From Marinicauda algicola (lineage in GTDB: Bacteria > Pseudomonadota > Alphaproteobacteria > Caulobacterales > Maricaulaceae): a stretch of DNA of 64,000 nucleotides. The DNA lies in the NCBI RefSeq assembly GCF_017161425.1, contig NZ_CP071057.1, positions 2,977,501 through 3,041,500 on the forward strand, written 5' to 3'. The notes beneath the pieces are model-generated. The model was not told the DNA's origin, ran no database searches, and saw only the letters and a list, made by a program, of their open reading frames with translations. The position numbers were made by a program, and so were the translations under genes. Positions 1 through 11,101 of the stretch are shown here, in pieces (within the stretch, counting starts at the first letter, position 1; every line of letters begins with the position of its first letter).

Positions 1-332
1 GGACGGAAGGTGATGCCGTAGATGATGCCGATGACATTGGCGAAGATCGTGGTGACGAAGTAGAGCGCGATCGTCTTCAGGCCGATCGAGCCGAGCTTCT
101 TGGGATCGCCGAGCGCCACCACGCCGGATACCAGCGTGGTCAGGATCAGCGGCACGATCAGCATGCGGATGAGCCGGATGAAGAGATCGCCGACCGGCTT
201 GACGTAGGTCTCGAGCCAGGCTGCGGCCTGCTCGCCGCCCATGATCTGCGCGAGCACGGCGCCGAAGATCACGCCCAGGACCAGCGCGCCGAGCACGCGC
301 TTCCATAGCTGGGTCTTGAACCACCACTTCAT
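1..332 (-). CDS. Dicarboxylate/amino acid:cation symporter (DAACS family), N-terminal part
   Basis: The first 110 or so residues of a sodium- or proton-coupled carboxylate/amino-acid symporter of the GltP/DctA family; the rest lies beyond the left edge. Translation begins MKWWFKTQLWKRVLGALVLG. A first membrane helix is followed by the family signature around residues 50-70 (FIRLIRMLIVPLILTTLVSG), then LGDPKKLGSIGLKTIALYFV. The start ATG at 332 fits the usual N-terminus. The substrate (glutamate, aspartate, succinate or malate) cannot be told from this part, because the specificity residues are in the missing C-terminal half. Confidence 0.85.
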   Translation of the reverse strand, partial: MKWWFKTQLWKRVLGALVLGVIFGAVLAQIMGGEQAAAWLETYVKPVGDLFIRLIRMLIVPLILTTLVSGVVALGDPKKLGSIGLKTIALYFVTTIFANVIGIIYGITFR

Positions 333-352
333 CGACGCCGCTCCCCGCCGCT

Positions 353-394
353 AAAAACGAATTTGGCCGCGCAGCCTAAGCGCCGCGCGGCCAA
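353..394 (-). terminator. Intrinsic terminator after the 441-998 lipoprotein gene
   Basis: A perfect 10-bp inverted repeat (363-372 with 385-394) with a 12-nt loop. Read leftward it is followed, after a short spacer, by a run of five T (complement of A at 353-357). It sits between the end of the lipoprotein gene and the start of the symporter gene, so it would insulate the two. Confidence 0.55.
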
Positions 395-440
395 AATCAA
401 TCGTGCATGGCTCCAGGCCTGCTCCGGGCCTGCTCCGGGC

Positions 441-998
441 CTATTCCCGGTCGGCCTGGACGGCCTCGGCCTCGCGGGCGGCCTCGCACACGGTGGCGCC
501 CACCGTCTCGTCGGTCTGGACCGAGCAGAAGCGTCCGTCGCGCATGCGGTAGGCGCCGGTTGCGGACCGGTCGTCGCCCGGGCGCATGCCGTGGCGCATG
601 TGCTCGGCGACGGTGAAGTCGAAGTCCATCCGGAAGTCCTCGGGCAGCTCGGGGGCGTCGAAGCGGAAGACGTCCGAGCGGCCGGAGAGCTTGCAGGCGA
701 TCACGACGATACCGTCCGGGCCGCGGCTGGAGAAGCTCGCCCCGTTGGGAAGGGCGGCGAGCAGGGCCGCGTCGTCCTGTGCCTCGCAGGCGGCCTGCGC
801 GGCCTGGTCGAGCGCGCTGAGGCCGGCGTCCCCGTCTTCGCCGGCCGGTGCGTCCGCGCCGTCCGCCGCCGGCCCGGCGGGCTCGGTGCCGGCGGTCGCC
901 GGGGCATCGGCGTCGGCCGGGGTGGCGTCCTGCGTTTCCCCGCAGGCCGACAGGATCAGGGCAGCCGTCGAGAGCGACAGCAGAGCGAAGTGTTTCAT
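441..998 (-). CDS. Putative lipoprotein of unknown function
   Basis: A 185-residue protein with a lipoprotein signal peptide: hydrophobic residues 5-16 and a lipobox ending LSAC, so Cys19 would be acylated. An Ala/Asp/Pro-rich linker follows, likely a flexible tether, then a globular part with three further cysteines. No known domain is recognised. It is presumably periplasmic and membrane-anchored. The start ATG at 998 has GGGAGA upstream at a usable distance. It is monocistronic, with its own terminator before the symporter gene. Confidence 0.8.
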   Translation of the reverse strand: MKHFALLSLSTAALILSACGETQDATPADADAPATAGTEPAGPAADGADAPAGEDGDAGLSALDQAAQAACEAQDDAALLAALPNGASFSSRGPDGIVVIACKLSGRSDVFRFDAPELPEDFRMDFDFTVAEHMRHGMRPGDDRSATGAYRMRDGRFCSVQTDETVGATVCEAAREAEAVQADRE

Positions 999-1125
999 GC
1001 GTCCATCTCCCTCGAGATCACGAGCCGGCCCCGCGCCGGGGGCCGCGCGCCGCTTTTACTGCAGCGCGACGGGACGGCAAAGCGCTCCGGCCCCCTGTCG
1101 CTGAACTGTCACTTCGGCCCCGGTC

Positions 1126-1863
1126 TCAGGCCCTGAAGAAGGCTTCGACCTCGCCGATCAGCGCCGCCTTCGCCGCCTTCACGATGCGCGCGCCCTTCTC
1201 CGGGCTCGCCTGGGACGGGTCGGAGCCGATGCGCCCGTCGGGGAAGCGCCCCCGATAGTCCGCCGCGTCGCGGATCGGGCCGGTCGGGGCGAGCTTCGGG
1301 CTCATCTCCACGCTCTTCTGCGCATCCGGGCAGGCGTAATAGGTCACCGAGACCTCGGACGGGGTGGCATGGCTGCCCTCGCCCTCGGGGAACATCTCTT
1401 TGACCAGGTCCTGGATGCCGGGCAGGGTGAACCAGTTCTCCAGCTTCAGCTGGTAGGGACAGGCCTCGCCGTCGAAGGACCAGGCCGAATAGCTTTCCGC
1501 GAACGCCGAATTGACCGGCGCGATGTTCCCGCCATGGCCGTTGAGGAAATAGATCCGGGTGAAGCCGTGGCGCACCAGGGAATCGATCCAGTCGTTGACC
1601 GCCGCGATGAGCGTGGAGGGGCGCAGCGTGATCGAGCCGGGAAAGCCCAGGTGATGCTGGGCCGAGCCGACATTGAAGGTCGGGCCCACCAGGAACCCCG
1701 CCTCCTCGCCGGCTTCCCGCGCGATCACCTCCGGGCAGATCGCGTCGGTGCCCAGGAGCCCGTTCGGCCCGTGCTGCTCGGTCGAGCCGATCGGGATCAC
1801 GATGCCCCTGGAGCGTTTCAGATAGGCCTCGACCTCGGGCCAGGAGGATTGGTGCAGCTGCAT
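1126..1863 (-). CDS. Creatininase-family amidohydrolase
   Basis: A 245-residue member of the creatininase/MftE/FAPy-deformylase-like family of metal-dependent amidases. Signature segments are visible: IPIGSTEQHGPNG near the N-terminus (metal-binding Glu and His), GTDAICPEVIAREA, FNVGSAQHHLGFPGS, and IYFLNGHGGN with the NGHGGN motif. GEGSHATPSEVS supplies a further His and Glu. The start at 1863 (MQLHQSSW) is preferred over an ATG 42 bp upstream because family members begin shortly before the IPIGS segment. The substrate is not predictable. Neighbours give no pathway clue. Confidence 0.85.
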   Translation of the reverse strand: MQLHQSSWPEVEAYLKRSRGIVIPIGSTEQHGPNGLLGTDAICPEVIAREAGEEAGFLVGPTFNVGSAQHHLGFPGSITLRPSTLIAAVNDWIDSLVRHGFTRIYFLNGHGGNIAPVNSAFAESYSAWSFDGEACPYQLKLENWFTLPGIQDLVKEMFPEGEGSHATPSEVSVTYYACPDAQKSVEMSPKLAPTGPIRDAADYRGRFPDGRIGSDPSQASPEKGARIVKAAKAALIGEVEAFFRA

Positions 1864-1953
1864 GGGGGAGGTCCTGTCAACGCTGACGACGGCGTGACAG
1901 GACACGATTGTCCGGGCTCAGGCAAGGGCGCTTCGCGGCTCCTGAGCGGAGGC

Positions 1954-2187
1954 TCAATCTTGAGTCCAGATGACGACGGCTGGTTCACCGTCGCCAGCGC
2001 TTTTCGGCCAAACAAAGCGCTCATCGTTCTCATCGAGATCCCCATCGCTGTCCCGGTGGAAAGCCGCTGCAACAGCGTCATATTTTCCGGTGTGCAGCAA
2101 GTGGGCGTTCGCTCTTCCCTTGATCCAGCCAAGCCGCCTAAACAGCTGTTCGCCAGTAATGCAAACTTCTATAAATATTCGTGCCAT
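1954..2187 (-). CDS. Small protein of unknown function, last gene of a lipoprotein operon
   Basis: A 77-residue protein starting MARIFIEVCITGEQLF. The ATG at 2187 is preceded by AAGGGA at good spacing, and it begins 26 bp after the stop of the upstream lipoprotein gene. No signal peptide or membrane segment is visible. There is an acidic stretch, DSDGDLDENDE, in the middle. The local DNA is less GC-rich than its neighbours. No family is recognised; the operon position suggests it works with the two upstream lipoproteins. Confidence 0.6.
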   Translation of the reverse strand: MARIFIEVCITGEQLFRRLGWIKGRANAHLLHTGKYDAVAAAFHRDSDGDLDENDERFVWPKSAGDGEPAVVIWTQD

Positions 2188-2213
2188 TTGATTATCATCC
2201 CTTTGGTGAAGCC

Positions 2214-3272
2214 TCAGCCTTCGCAAAGTCTATACCGGAAAAGAAATATCGCTCGGTTTGTGGGTGCAGGAGTGAGAAACTGCGCCTCCTCGTCCTGCAC
2301 TCGACTCCGTATCAGCGCTTTCATCTGCGACAGCGAATCTTCGCCGCCCTCGTTCGAGAGGGCGTCGAGGCTGCTTCGCAGCGTATCATCCAAGGGGCAG
2401 TTTGAAGCGAGAAACCGTTGCAGGTCGGCTACGTCGGCCTCGTTGAGCCAAGCCTCGGCCTGATTATCGACGCTCGCGGTTGAATGACCCTCGGCTAGGG
2501 AGCGCGCCGCCTCGTCTTCAGATAAGCCGACCGCAGTTCGCAACGCCTCATAACGGTCTTGGCTGAGACCTGCGAGCTCGGCAGCCGTTTCCGCGCGCTG
2601 CTCCTGCGCTTCGGCCGCTCGCCGTTCTGCATCGGCGACCTGGCCATCGCGGTCGCGTATCGCAAGCGCGTCGGCAACACTGTCATTCTGGGCCAGCGCC
2701 TGCGCGGCCAGGCCAGTAGCGAAAAACTGGGCGACGCCGACTGTGCCATTGCTCGTACCCGCCGAGATGTCCGCGCCGACGCTGGCGAAAACGGAGTAGG
2801 CGTCGTCGCGCGTGGTGCGGATCTCGGTTCTGCCGCCGACCGTACGAGTCTCCACCGAGCGCCCGACATAGCGCGGATCTCCGTCGAAGGGGCGGTTTGG
2901 ATAGAGACGATGCAGGCGTGCCATGCAGTCTGCGGCGGTTTCGGTCCCGGCCGTCCTGTAGGCCGGGCACGCGTCATCGATTACCGCCCGCCAGCGCGCG
3001 TCGTCGTCGAGGGACTGCAGACAGGAGCCGGCCTCTTCCCCCTCGCACACCGCCTGAGGCGCGAAACGCGACCATTCGCCGTTGATCAGCAGCGGCATCC
3101 ACACCGCCTCTTCCCGGCGGTAGCCGAGCGCGATGCTGGCGGCGCCGTTTTCCGGCTCGGGCTTGATGTCGACGCCGACGAGCGTGCTCGTGCCGAAAAC
3201 GAGCACGTCGTTGTGCGGCGTGTTGCATCCCGCCAGCGCAAGGCCCGCAGCGAGGGCGAGGCCTCGGGTCAT
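2214..3272 (-). CDS. Putative lipoprotein with coiled-coil segment
   Basis: A 352-residue predicted lipoprotein: signal MTRGLALAAGLALAGC with lipobox LAGC. The start ATG at 3272 overlaps the stop of the upstream lipoprotein gene as ATGA, so translation is probably coupled; an in-frame TTG 12 bp upstream is less likely. The mature part has several cysteines in its first third (around AVCEGEEAGSC and IDDACPAYRTAG). An Ala/Glu/Arg-rich stretch (AERRAAEAQEQRAETAAELA) looks coiled-coil. The function is unknown. Confidence 0.75.
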   Translation of the reverse strand: MTRGLALAAGLALAGCNTPHNDVLVFGTSTLVGVDIKPEPENGAASIALGYRREEAVWMPLLINGEWSRFAPQAVCEGEEAGSCLQSLDDDARWRAVIDDACPAYRTAGTETAADCMARLHRLYPNRPFDGDPRYVGRSVETRTVGGRTEIRTTRDDAYSVFASVGADISAGTSNGTVGVAQFFATGLAAQALAQNDSVADALAIRDRDGQVADAERRAAEAQEQRAETAAELAGLSQDRYEALRTAVGLSEDEAARSLAEGHSTASVDNQAEAWLNEADVADLQRFLASNCPLDDTLRSSLDALSNEGGEDSLSQMKALIRSRVQDEEAQFLTPAPTNRAIFLFRYRLCEG

Positions 3273-3616
3273 CCGGTTACGCAAAGCCGGTCTCCATTAA
3301 TGTCCGCCTTTTCGGCGAGGTCCAGAATGTCGGCCGCGATGCGCGCGTCTTCGGCGATCACGACCAGACTGCAGGTGTCGGGAATTACGAGCAGGCGGGC
3401 GTGGCGGAACCCGACGCCGCTGCCGCGGGCCGGCTCAAGCCAAGCGCCGAGCACATGGGTCTCACGCACGTCGATGGGGGCGCGGTCGGTATGGATCCGG
3501 TCACGTGTGACGCTGACGAGGCCCAAGTAATAGCCATCACCATCGCCGGGTGCGTTGAGGCATCCAGCAAGGACGGTGCCTGCGAGACCGGACATGCCGG
3601 CCAGCCAGATCCGCAT
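3269..3616 (-). CDS. Small putative lipoprotein
   Basis: A 115-residue predicted lipoprotein starting MRIWLAGMSGLAGTVLAGC, with lipobox LAGC and the acylated Cys at residue 19. The start is chosen for the strong GGGGGGA ribosome site just upstream and because the signal peptide begins there; the longer open frame upstream is not coding-like. It is the first gene of a three-gene leftward operon with the lipoprotein at 2214 and the small protein at 1954. The stop overlaps the next start (ATGA). No domain is recognised. Confidence 0.7.
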   Translation of the reverse strand: MRIWLAGMSGLAGTVLAGCLNAPGDGDGYYLGLVSVTRDRIHTDRAPIDVRETHVLGAWLEPARGSGVGFRHARLLVIPDTCSLVVIAEDARIAADILDLAEKADINGDRLCVTG

Positions 3617-3773
3617 GCGTCCCCCCAATGAATAATCTTGGGTTTCATATCTTGAGGGGAGAGTCTCGTCTAGCGAAAAACCTTGGGGTGAGGATTCCGC
3701 GCAACGTGCTTGCCCGGCCGGTCTCCCGTCCGCCATGCTGACGCAAAGCCACGACACAGACCGGGAGGACACC

Positions 3774-5723
<1,950 letters not shown>

Positions 5724-5729
5724 CGCAGG

Positions 5730-7082
5730 CTAGAGAATGCCCTGCGCCACCAGTGCGTCGGCGACTTTCCTGAAGCCGGCGATATTCGCGCCGGCGGCGT
5801 AGTCGATCCGGCCGGCCTGCGTCTCGCGATGGCCGCAGATCGTCTCGTGGATGTCGCACATGATCTCCTTCAGCGCCGCGTCGAGGCGTTCGCGCTCGCG
5901 CGGCTCGCGCTGCACGTTCTGCTGCAGTTCGAGACCGGACACCGCGACCCCGCCCGCATTGGCCGCCTTGCCCGGGCCGAATAGCACGCCGGCCTGGTGA
6001 AAGCGGTCCACCGCCTCCGGCGTGCAGGGCATGTTGGCGCCTTCGGCGACCACCGACACGGCGTTGCCGATCAGCGCCCTGGCCGCCTCGCCGTCGAGCT
6101 CGTTCTCGGTGGCGCAGGGCAGGGCGACGTCGCAGGCGAGATCCCAGGGATCGGCGCCGTCGGTCCAGTCGCCGCGCCCGCAGTCGCGCGCGAAGTCCTC
6201 CAGGCGCTTGCCATCGGCGAGCGTGCGGGTTTTCAGCCAGGCGATGTCCTCGCGGGTATAGCCGCTGTCGATGTGCAGCCGGCCGGTCGAGTTCGACAGC
6301 GAGATGACGCAGGCCCCGCTCTCCACCGCCTTCTCCGCGGCGTGCAGGGCGACATCGCCAGCCCCGGAAATCGCGATGCGCTGGTCCTTCAGGGCCCGGC
6401 CCTGGCGCTGCAGCATGGCTTCGAGGAAATAGATCAGGCCATAGCCGGTCGCCTCGGTGCGCAGCGGGCTGCCCCCGTAGGACAGGCCCTTGCCGGTGAG
6501 CGAGGCCTCGAACTCGCCGGCGAGCTTCTTGTAGGCGCCGAACAGATAGCCGATCTCGCGCTCGCCGACATTGATGTCGCCGGCCGGGATGTCGGCATAG
6601 GGCCCGATATGGCGCCAGAGCTCGGCCATGTAGGCTTGGCAGAAACGCATGATCTCGCTGTCGGAGCGGCCCTTCGGCTCGAAGTCGGCCCCGCCCTTGC
6701 CCCCGCCCAGCGGCAGGCCGGTCAGCGCGTTCTTCAGCGTCTGCTCGAAGGCGAGGAATTTGAGATCGGACACCGTGACGTCGGGACGAAAGCGTATGCC
6801 GCCCTTGTAGGGCCCGATGGCGTTGCAGTGCTGGACACGCCAGCCGCGATTGACCTGCGTTCGGCCGTCATCGTCCTGCCAGACGATGCGGAAGCCGATG
6901 ACCCGGTCGGGTATTCCCAGGCGTTCCAGGATGCGCGCTCGGGCATAGGCCTCGTTCTCCGCCTGCAGGGGCAGCAGGTCGCGCGCGGCGTCGCGCACGG
7001 CCTGGTGGAAGGTCTGCTCGCCCGGGCTCTTCTCCTTCACCCAGTCCATGAAACGATCGAGGTCGCGGTCGCGATCGGCCAA
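5730..7082 (-). CDS. gdhA: NADP-type glutamate dehydrogenase
   Basis: Reductive amination of 2-oxoglutarate to glutamate; 450 residues, close to the hexameric NADP-specific GdhA of enterobacteria. Visible are AIGPYKGGIRF with Lys93, LKNALTGLPLGGGKGG with Lys117 and the catalytic-region Lys129, and LRTEATGYGL before the Rossmann domain (ISGAGDVALHAAEKA). The start is assigned to TTG at 7082: the N-terminal segment LDRFMDWVKEKSPGEQTF lines up with E. coli GdhA only if translation begins upstream of the first ATG (codon 12), and GGAG lies 6 nt before the TTG. Confidence 0.95.
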   Translation of the reverse strand: MADRDRDLDRFMDWVKEKSPGEQTFHQAVRDAARDLLPLQAENEAYARARILERLGIPDRVIGFRIVWQDDDGRTQVNRGWRVQHCNAIGPYKGGIRFRPDVTVSDLKFLAFEQTLKNALTGLPLGGGKGGADFEPKGRSDSEIMRFCQAYMAELWRHIGPYADIPAGDINVGEREIGYLFGAYKKLAGEFEASLTGKGLSYGGSPLRTEATGYGLIYFLEAMLQRQGRALKDQRIAISGAGDVALHAAEKAVESGACVISLSNSTGRLHIDSGYTREDIAWLKTRTLADGKRLEDFARDCGRGDWTDGADPWDLACDVALPCATENELDGEAARALIGNAVSVVAEGANMPCTPEAVDRFHQAGVLFGPGKAANAGGVAVSGLELQQNVQREPRERERLDAALKEIMCDIHETICGHRETQAGRIDYAAGANIAGFRKVADALVAQGIL

Positions 7083-7127
7083 TCTCGGCTCCGCTGCGCT
7101 GCTCAGGTCTGAACTCCGACTTAAACC

Positions 7128-7153
7128 GAACGGGCGGGCTTTCCAGCCCGTTC
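7128..7153 (-). terminator. Weak hairpin terminator between the 7155 lipoprotein gene and gdhA
   Basis: An 8-bp perfect inverted repeat (7128-7135 with 7146-7153) and a 10-nt loop, followed on the leftward strand by GGTTTAAG, so the U-tract is poor. It may also sit in the gdhA leader. Confidence 0.35.
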
Positions 7154-7154
7154 C

Positions 7155-7757
7155 CTAGCGCGACCCGGCGTCGCGCGCGTCCGCAGCGGAGGGCCGGCGC
7201 GCATACAGCCCGCGCTCGCAGGTCGCGTAGGCGCGCTCGATGCGCACCATGCGGCCTTCCTCGGCCTGGCCGATCAGGATGGCGTATATGCCGAAATCGG
7301 GATGGTACCAGGTGCGCGTCGCGGCGCCGGACGGGTCGGCTCCCTCGATGAGATAGACCCGGCGTTCCCGGCCGCAGAAATCGCGCTCGACCTCGTAGCG
7401 GGCGGTGAAGGTGAAACCGCCGGCCTGCCAGCCGGCCATCGAGGGCGGGCCCTGCTCGGGGAAGGAGAAGGCGAAGGGCCAGGCGATGCAGACATAGCCT
7501 TCCGCTTCGCATTCGACGATCTGTGACAGCCGGCCCAGTTCGAGATAGACGCCCTGTGCCTCGGCGATGAACCAGTCGGCATAGGGGTCGTCGAGATTCT
7601 TCAGGTGATGCACCGGCGTAACCTGGCTGCGCCCGGTGCGGTCCTCGCCGAGATCGGCCATGCGCGGGGCGCGCCCCTCCTGCCCGCAGGCGGACACCAG
7701 GCCCGTTGCGGCCAGAATGGCCGCGAGCGCAGCGTGTCGAGACGCCGGTCGGCGCAT
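7155..7757 (-). CDS. Putative lipoprotein of unknown function
   Basis: A 200-residue predicted lipoprotein, signal MRRPASRHAALAAILAATG followed by LVSAC. The ATG at 7757 is placed by the signal peptide and a GGGGATGGGA ribosome site; the longer open frame upstream is not supported. The body has paired cysteines (VECEAEGYVC, DFCGRERR, ATCERG) and many aromatic residues, suggesting a compact disulfide-bonded periplasmic fold. No family is recognised. It lies between gdhA and the ferredoxin gene on the same strand, with no evident functional link. Confidence 0.75.
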   Translation of the reverse strand: MRRPASRHAALAAILAATGLVSACGQEGRAPRMADLGEDRTGRSQVTPVHHLKNLDDPYADWFIAEAQGVYLELGRLSQIVECEAEGYVCIAWPFAFSFPEQGPPSMAGWQAGGFTFTARYEVERDFCGRERRVYLIEGADPSGAATRTWYHPDFGIYAILIGQAEEGRMVRIERAYATCERGLYARRPSAADARDAGSR

Positions 7758-7818
7758 ATTCCCATCCCCTCGCCGGACCCTGCGCCGCCCGGTCCCCCTG
7801 ACCGGATTGCGCGCGGCC

Positions 7819-8202
<384 letters not shown>

Positions 8203-8206
8203 CTAT

Positions 8207-9427
8207 TTAGGACAGGAAGTCCTTCATCGCCACACCGAGATCGCGCAGACGCGCCGGATCGGGTGTCGCTCCCGCCGCGATCATGCGCTGGGCGGCCATG
8301 TATTCGGGCGCGGCATTGACCGCCTCGCAGGCGATGAGCCGGCCCTCCTTCAGGTGGAATAGGGCGAAACGGCCCTCCTCGGGATCGCCGCGGCGCACCA
8401 TCGTGTCGGCGCCCTCGATGAGGCCGGCGATCTGCAGTTTCAGCTCGTACTGGTCCGACCAGAACCAGGGCACGGGATCGTAGCTCACATTCATCCCCAG
8501 GATCGACTGGGCGGCGATCTTGGCCTGGTCGATCGCGTTCTGCACCGACTCAAGGCGCAGGGTTCGCCCGTAGCGCGCGCTCGGGAAGCGCGCGACATCG
8601 CCGACGGCGTAGATGTGCGGATCGCCGGTGCGTGCCTGTTCGTCGACGAGGATGCCGTCGTCCACCGCCAGTCCCGCCGCCTCGGCGAGCCCGGTCTGGA
8701 TCTCGAGGCCGGCCGCGATCAGCACCAGGTCGGCCTCGATCTCCTCGCCGTCGAGCTTCAGGCCCTGCGCGCGCGTCTCGCCCAGAATGGCCTTCACCGG
8801 CGTCGAGCCGCGAAGATCGACGCCGTAGCCGCGATGGATCGCCCCGAACCAGCCGCCCAGAAGCGCGCTCGCGGTGCGTGCCATCGGCCGCTCGGCCATC
8901 TCCACCACAGTGACCTCGATGCCGCGCTTCCTCGCCGACGCCGCCACCTCGAGCCCGATATAGCCCGCTCCGACGATGGCGAGGCGCCTGGCGCCTTCCA
9001 GATCGGCGCTCAGCGCGTCGGCCTCGGCGAGATTGCGCAGGAGGTGGACGCCGGGAAGGTCCGCGCCGGGCAGGTTCAGCCGGCGCGCATGGCCGCCGGT
9101 GGCGAGGACGAGGTGATCGTAGCCGATGCGCTCGCCGTCATCGGCGATGACGCTCTTCGCGCTGGTGTCGATCGCCTTGATGCGCGTGCCGGTGCGAAGC
9201 GCGATCCCGGCCTGGGCGTAGAAGCCCTCCGGCTTCAGCCAGAGCCGGTCCAGCGGCATCTCGCGGGAGAGATAGCCCTTGGACAGCGGCGGGCGCTGAT
9301 AGGGCGGCGCCGGCTCGTCGCCGATCAGCGTGATGGTGCCCTCGTACTTGCGCTTGCGAAGCTCGGCCGCGGCCGACAGGCCGGCCTGCCCGGCTCCCAC
9401 GATGACGACGCCTGCGTCCTGGCTCAT
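8207..9427 (-). CDS. FAD-dependent NAD(P)H:ferredoxin reductase
   Basis: A 406-residue pyridine-nucleotide-disulfide-type oxidoreductase of the putidaredoxin/rubredoxin reductase group. The FAD-binding Rossmann motif GAGQAG is at residues 11-16; a second dinucleotide motif, IVGAGYIGLEVAASA, binds NAD(P)H near the middle. The FAD-contact region IYAVGDVARFPS and the reductase C-terminal domain follow. The start at 9427 (MSQDAGVV) is the ATG closest to the Rossmann strand. It is the upstream partner of the [2Fe-2S] ferredoxin gene and probably transfers electrons from NADH to it. Confidence 0.92.
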   Translation of the reverse strand: MSQDAGVVIVGAGQAGLSAAAELRKRKYEGTITLIGDEPAPPYQRPPLSKGYLSREMPLDRLWLKPEGFYAQAGIALRTGTRIKAIDTSAKSVIADDGERIGYDHLVLATGGHARRLNLPGADLPGVHLLRNLAEADALSADLEGARRLAIVGAGYIGLEVAASARKRGIEVTVVEMAERPMARTASALLGGWFGAIHRGYGVDLRGSTPVKAILGETRAQGLKLDGEEIEADLVLIAAGLEIQTGLAEAAGLAVDDGILVDEQARTGDPHIYAVGDVARFPSARYGRTLRLESVQNAIDQAKIAAQSILGMNVSYDPVPWFWSDQYELKLQIAGLIEGADTMVRRGDPEEGRFALFHLKEGRLIACEAVNAAPEYMAAQRMIAAGATPDPARLRDLGVAMKDFLS

Positions 9428-9549
9428 GCCCGTTTCCCGATCCTTCCGCGATGCGCAGCGCAAGGGGCCATGCGAGCCGCCGTCGCGTGTGAAGTCAAGG
9501 CGCTCGCGCGCCTTGCCGGGTTCGCGCGCGCGTCCTATCAGCGAAGGTC

Positions 9550-10002
9550 ATGAGCGCGCGCACACTCGACCTTGCCGATACTGCCGCCGCCGAAGCCTTC
9601 GGCGCGCGCCTTGCCGCGCGGCTGAAGCCGGGCGACGCGGTGCTGCTCTCCGGCGATCTGGGCGCGGGCAAGACGACGCTGGCGCGCGCCGTCATCGCCG
9701 CGCTGACCGGCGAGCGCGACGTGCCGAGCCCGACCTACACGCTGGTTCAGACCTATGAGACCGGTTCGGGCGTAGAGCTGCTGCATGCCGATCTCTACCG
9801 GGTCGAGGACGAGGGCGAGCTGGAAGAGCTTGGCCTTCACGAGGCGTTCGCCGACGCCATCGTGCTCGTCGAATGGCCGGACCGGCTCGCCGAGCGTCCG
9901 GAAAACCGGCTGGAGATCGATCTTGAAACCCTGCCCGGGGACGGCCGGCGCGTGCGGCTGACGGGCTCTGGAAGCTGGGAGCGGCGCCTGTCCGATGTCT
10001 GA
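9550..10002 (+). CDS. tsaE: tRNA threonylcarbamoyladenosine biosynthesis ATPase TsaE
   Basis: The ATPase partner of TsaB/TsaD in making N6-threonylcarbamoyladenosine at position 37 of ANN-decoding tRNAs. At 150 residues it has normal length. Walker [10 protein letters not shown] spans residues 35-43. The TsaE signatures [11 protein letters not shown] and HADLYRV follow, and VEWPDRL lies near the C-terminus. It is the first gene of a rightward run and overlaps the next gene by 8 bp, an arrangement common in alphaproteobacteria. Confidence 0.95.
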   Translation: MSARTLDLADTAAAEAFGARLAARLKPGDAVLLSGDLGAGKTTLARAVIAALTGERDVPSPTYTLVQTYETGSGVELLHADLYRVEDEGELEELGLHEAFADAIVLVEWPDRLAERPENRLEIDLETLPGDGRRVRLTGSGSWERRLSDV

Positions 10003-11101
10003 CGAAACCGGTCGCGGCGCCGCGCGGCGCGCCTTCCTCGACGAAAACGGATGGTCGGGCATCGCGCCGCAGGCCTTCCCCGGCGATGCCTCCACGCGGC
10101 GCTATTTCCGCGTGAGGGACGGCGAGCGCGTCGCCATCCTGATGGATGCCCCGTCCGCCAGCGAGACCTCGATCTGCCCGCCCGAGGCCAGTCCGCAGGA
10201 GCGCCGGCGGCTCGGCTACAACGCGCTCGCCCGGCTCGCCGGCAACAATGTCGCGGCCTTCGCCGGGCTCGCCGAGGCGCTGACCCAGCGCGGCTTCTCG
10301 GCGCCGAGGATCCACGCCTGCGACCTGGAGCAGGGCCTCGCGCTCATCGAGGATCTCGGCGACGGACTCTATGCGCGCCTGATTCCCGAGCGCGCCGAGG
10401 AGGCCCCGCTCTATGCCGCCGCGGTCGACGCGCTCGCAGCGCTCTACCGCTCCAGCTTCCCGCGCGTGTTCGGCTGGCGGGACGGAGGCGAGTGGACCGT
10501 GCTCGATTACGACCTGCCCGCCCAGCAGGCGGAGGCCGATCTGTTTCTCGACTGGTATGTCGCGCGCCGGGTCGGGCGCGACCTCGACGATCAGGCTCGC
10601 GCCGACTGGGCCGGACTTTGGGAAGAGGCGCTCTCGGTGACGGACCGGCACAGGCCGGGCCTGGTGCTGCGCGACTTCCACGCCGAGAACCTGATCTGGC
10701 TGCCCGGCCGCATCGAGACGGCGCGCATCGGCCTGCTGGATTTCCAGGACGCGCTGTTCGGCCACCCGGCCTACGATCTCGTCTCGCTCATCGAGGATGC
10801 GCGCCGCGACGTCGCGCCGGACCTGGCCAAGCCGCTGAAGGACCGATTCTTCGAGAAGGCGCGCCTGACCGACCGCGCGGGATTCGAGGCGGCCTATGCC
10901 GCCATCGCGGCACAGAGGAACGCCAAGATTCTCGGCATCTTCGTGCGCCTCGCCGAGCGCGACGCCAAGCCGCGCTATCTCGATCTCCTGCCCCGCGTGG
11001 CGCGCCATTTCGAGCGCGATCTCTCCCATCCGGCGATGGCGGGTCTGAAGCGCTGGGTCGAGGCGTACGCGCCGTCCGTGCTCGAGGAGGCGAAGCGGTG
11101 A
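9995..11101 (+). CDS. amgK: Anomeric N-acetylmuramate/N-acetylglucosamine kinase AmgK
   Basis: Phosphorylates recovered MurNAc and GlcNAc at C1, the first step of the shortcut that returns cell-wall sugars to UDP-MurNAc and bypasses MurA (the fosfomycin target). The 368-residue protein has an aminoglycoside-phosphotransferase/choline-kinase fold: [11 protein letters not shown] (nucleotide loop), [13 protein letters not shown] (catalytic loop with Asp and Asn) and [12 protein letters not shown] (metal-binding DFQ). The downstream neighbour is the matching uridylyltransferase murU, joined by a GTGA overlap, which supports this assignment over a generic APH. Confidence 0.9.
   Translation: MSDETGRGAARRAFLDENGWSGIAPQAFPGDASTRRYFRVRDGERVAILMDAPSASETSICPPEASPQERRRLGYNALARLAGNNVAAFAGLAEALTQRGFSAPRIHACDLEQGLALIEDLGDGLYARLIPERAEEAPLYAAAVDALAALYRSSFPRVFGWRDGGEWTVLDYDLPAQQAEADLFLDWYVARRVGRDLDDQARADWAGLWEEALSVTDRHRPGLVLRDFHAENLIWLPGRIETARIGLLDFQDALFGHPAYDLVSLIEDARRDVAPDLAKPLKDRFFEKARLTDRAGFEAAYAAIAAQRNAKILGIFVRLAERDAKPRYLDLLPRVARHFERDLSHPAMAGLKRWVEAYAPSVLEEAKR

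Noticed and set aside
363-1136. Plus-strand frame opposite the 441-998 lipoprotein gene
   Set aside because: The minus strand has a clean signal peptide and lipobox; the plus translation is Gly/Ala/Arg-rich without domain features.
9496-9515. 8-bp hairpin (CAAGGCGC/GCGCCTTG) between the ferredoxin reductase gene and tsaE
   Set aside because: It lies between divergent starts, has no T-run, and is the kind of short repeat expected by chance in GC-rich DNA.
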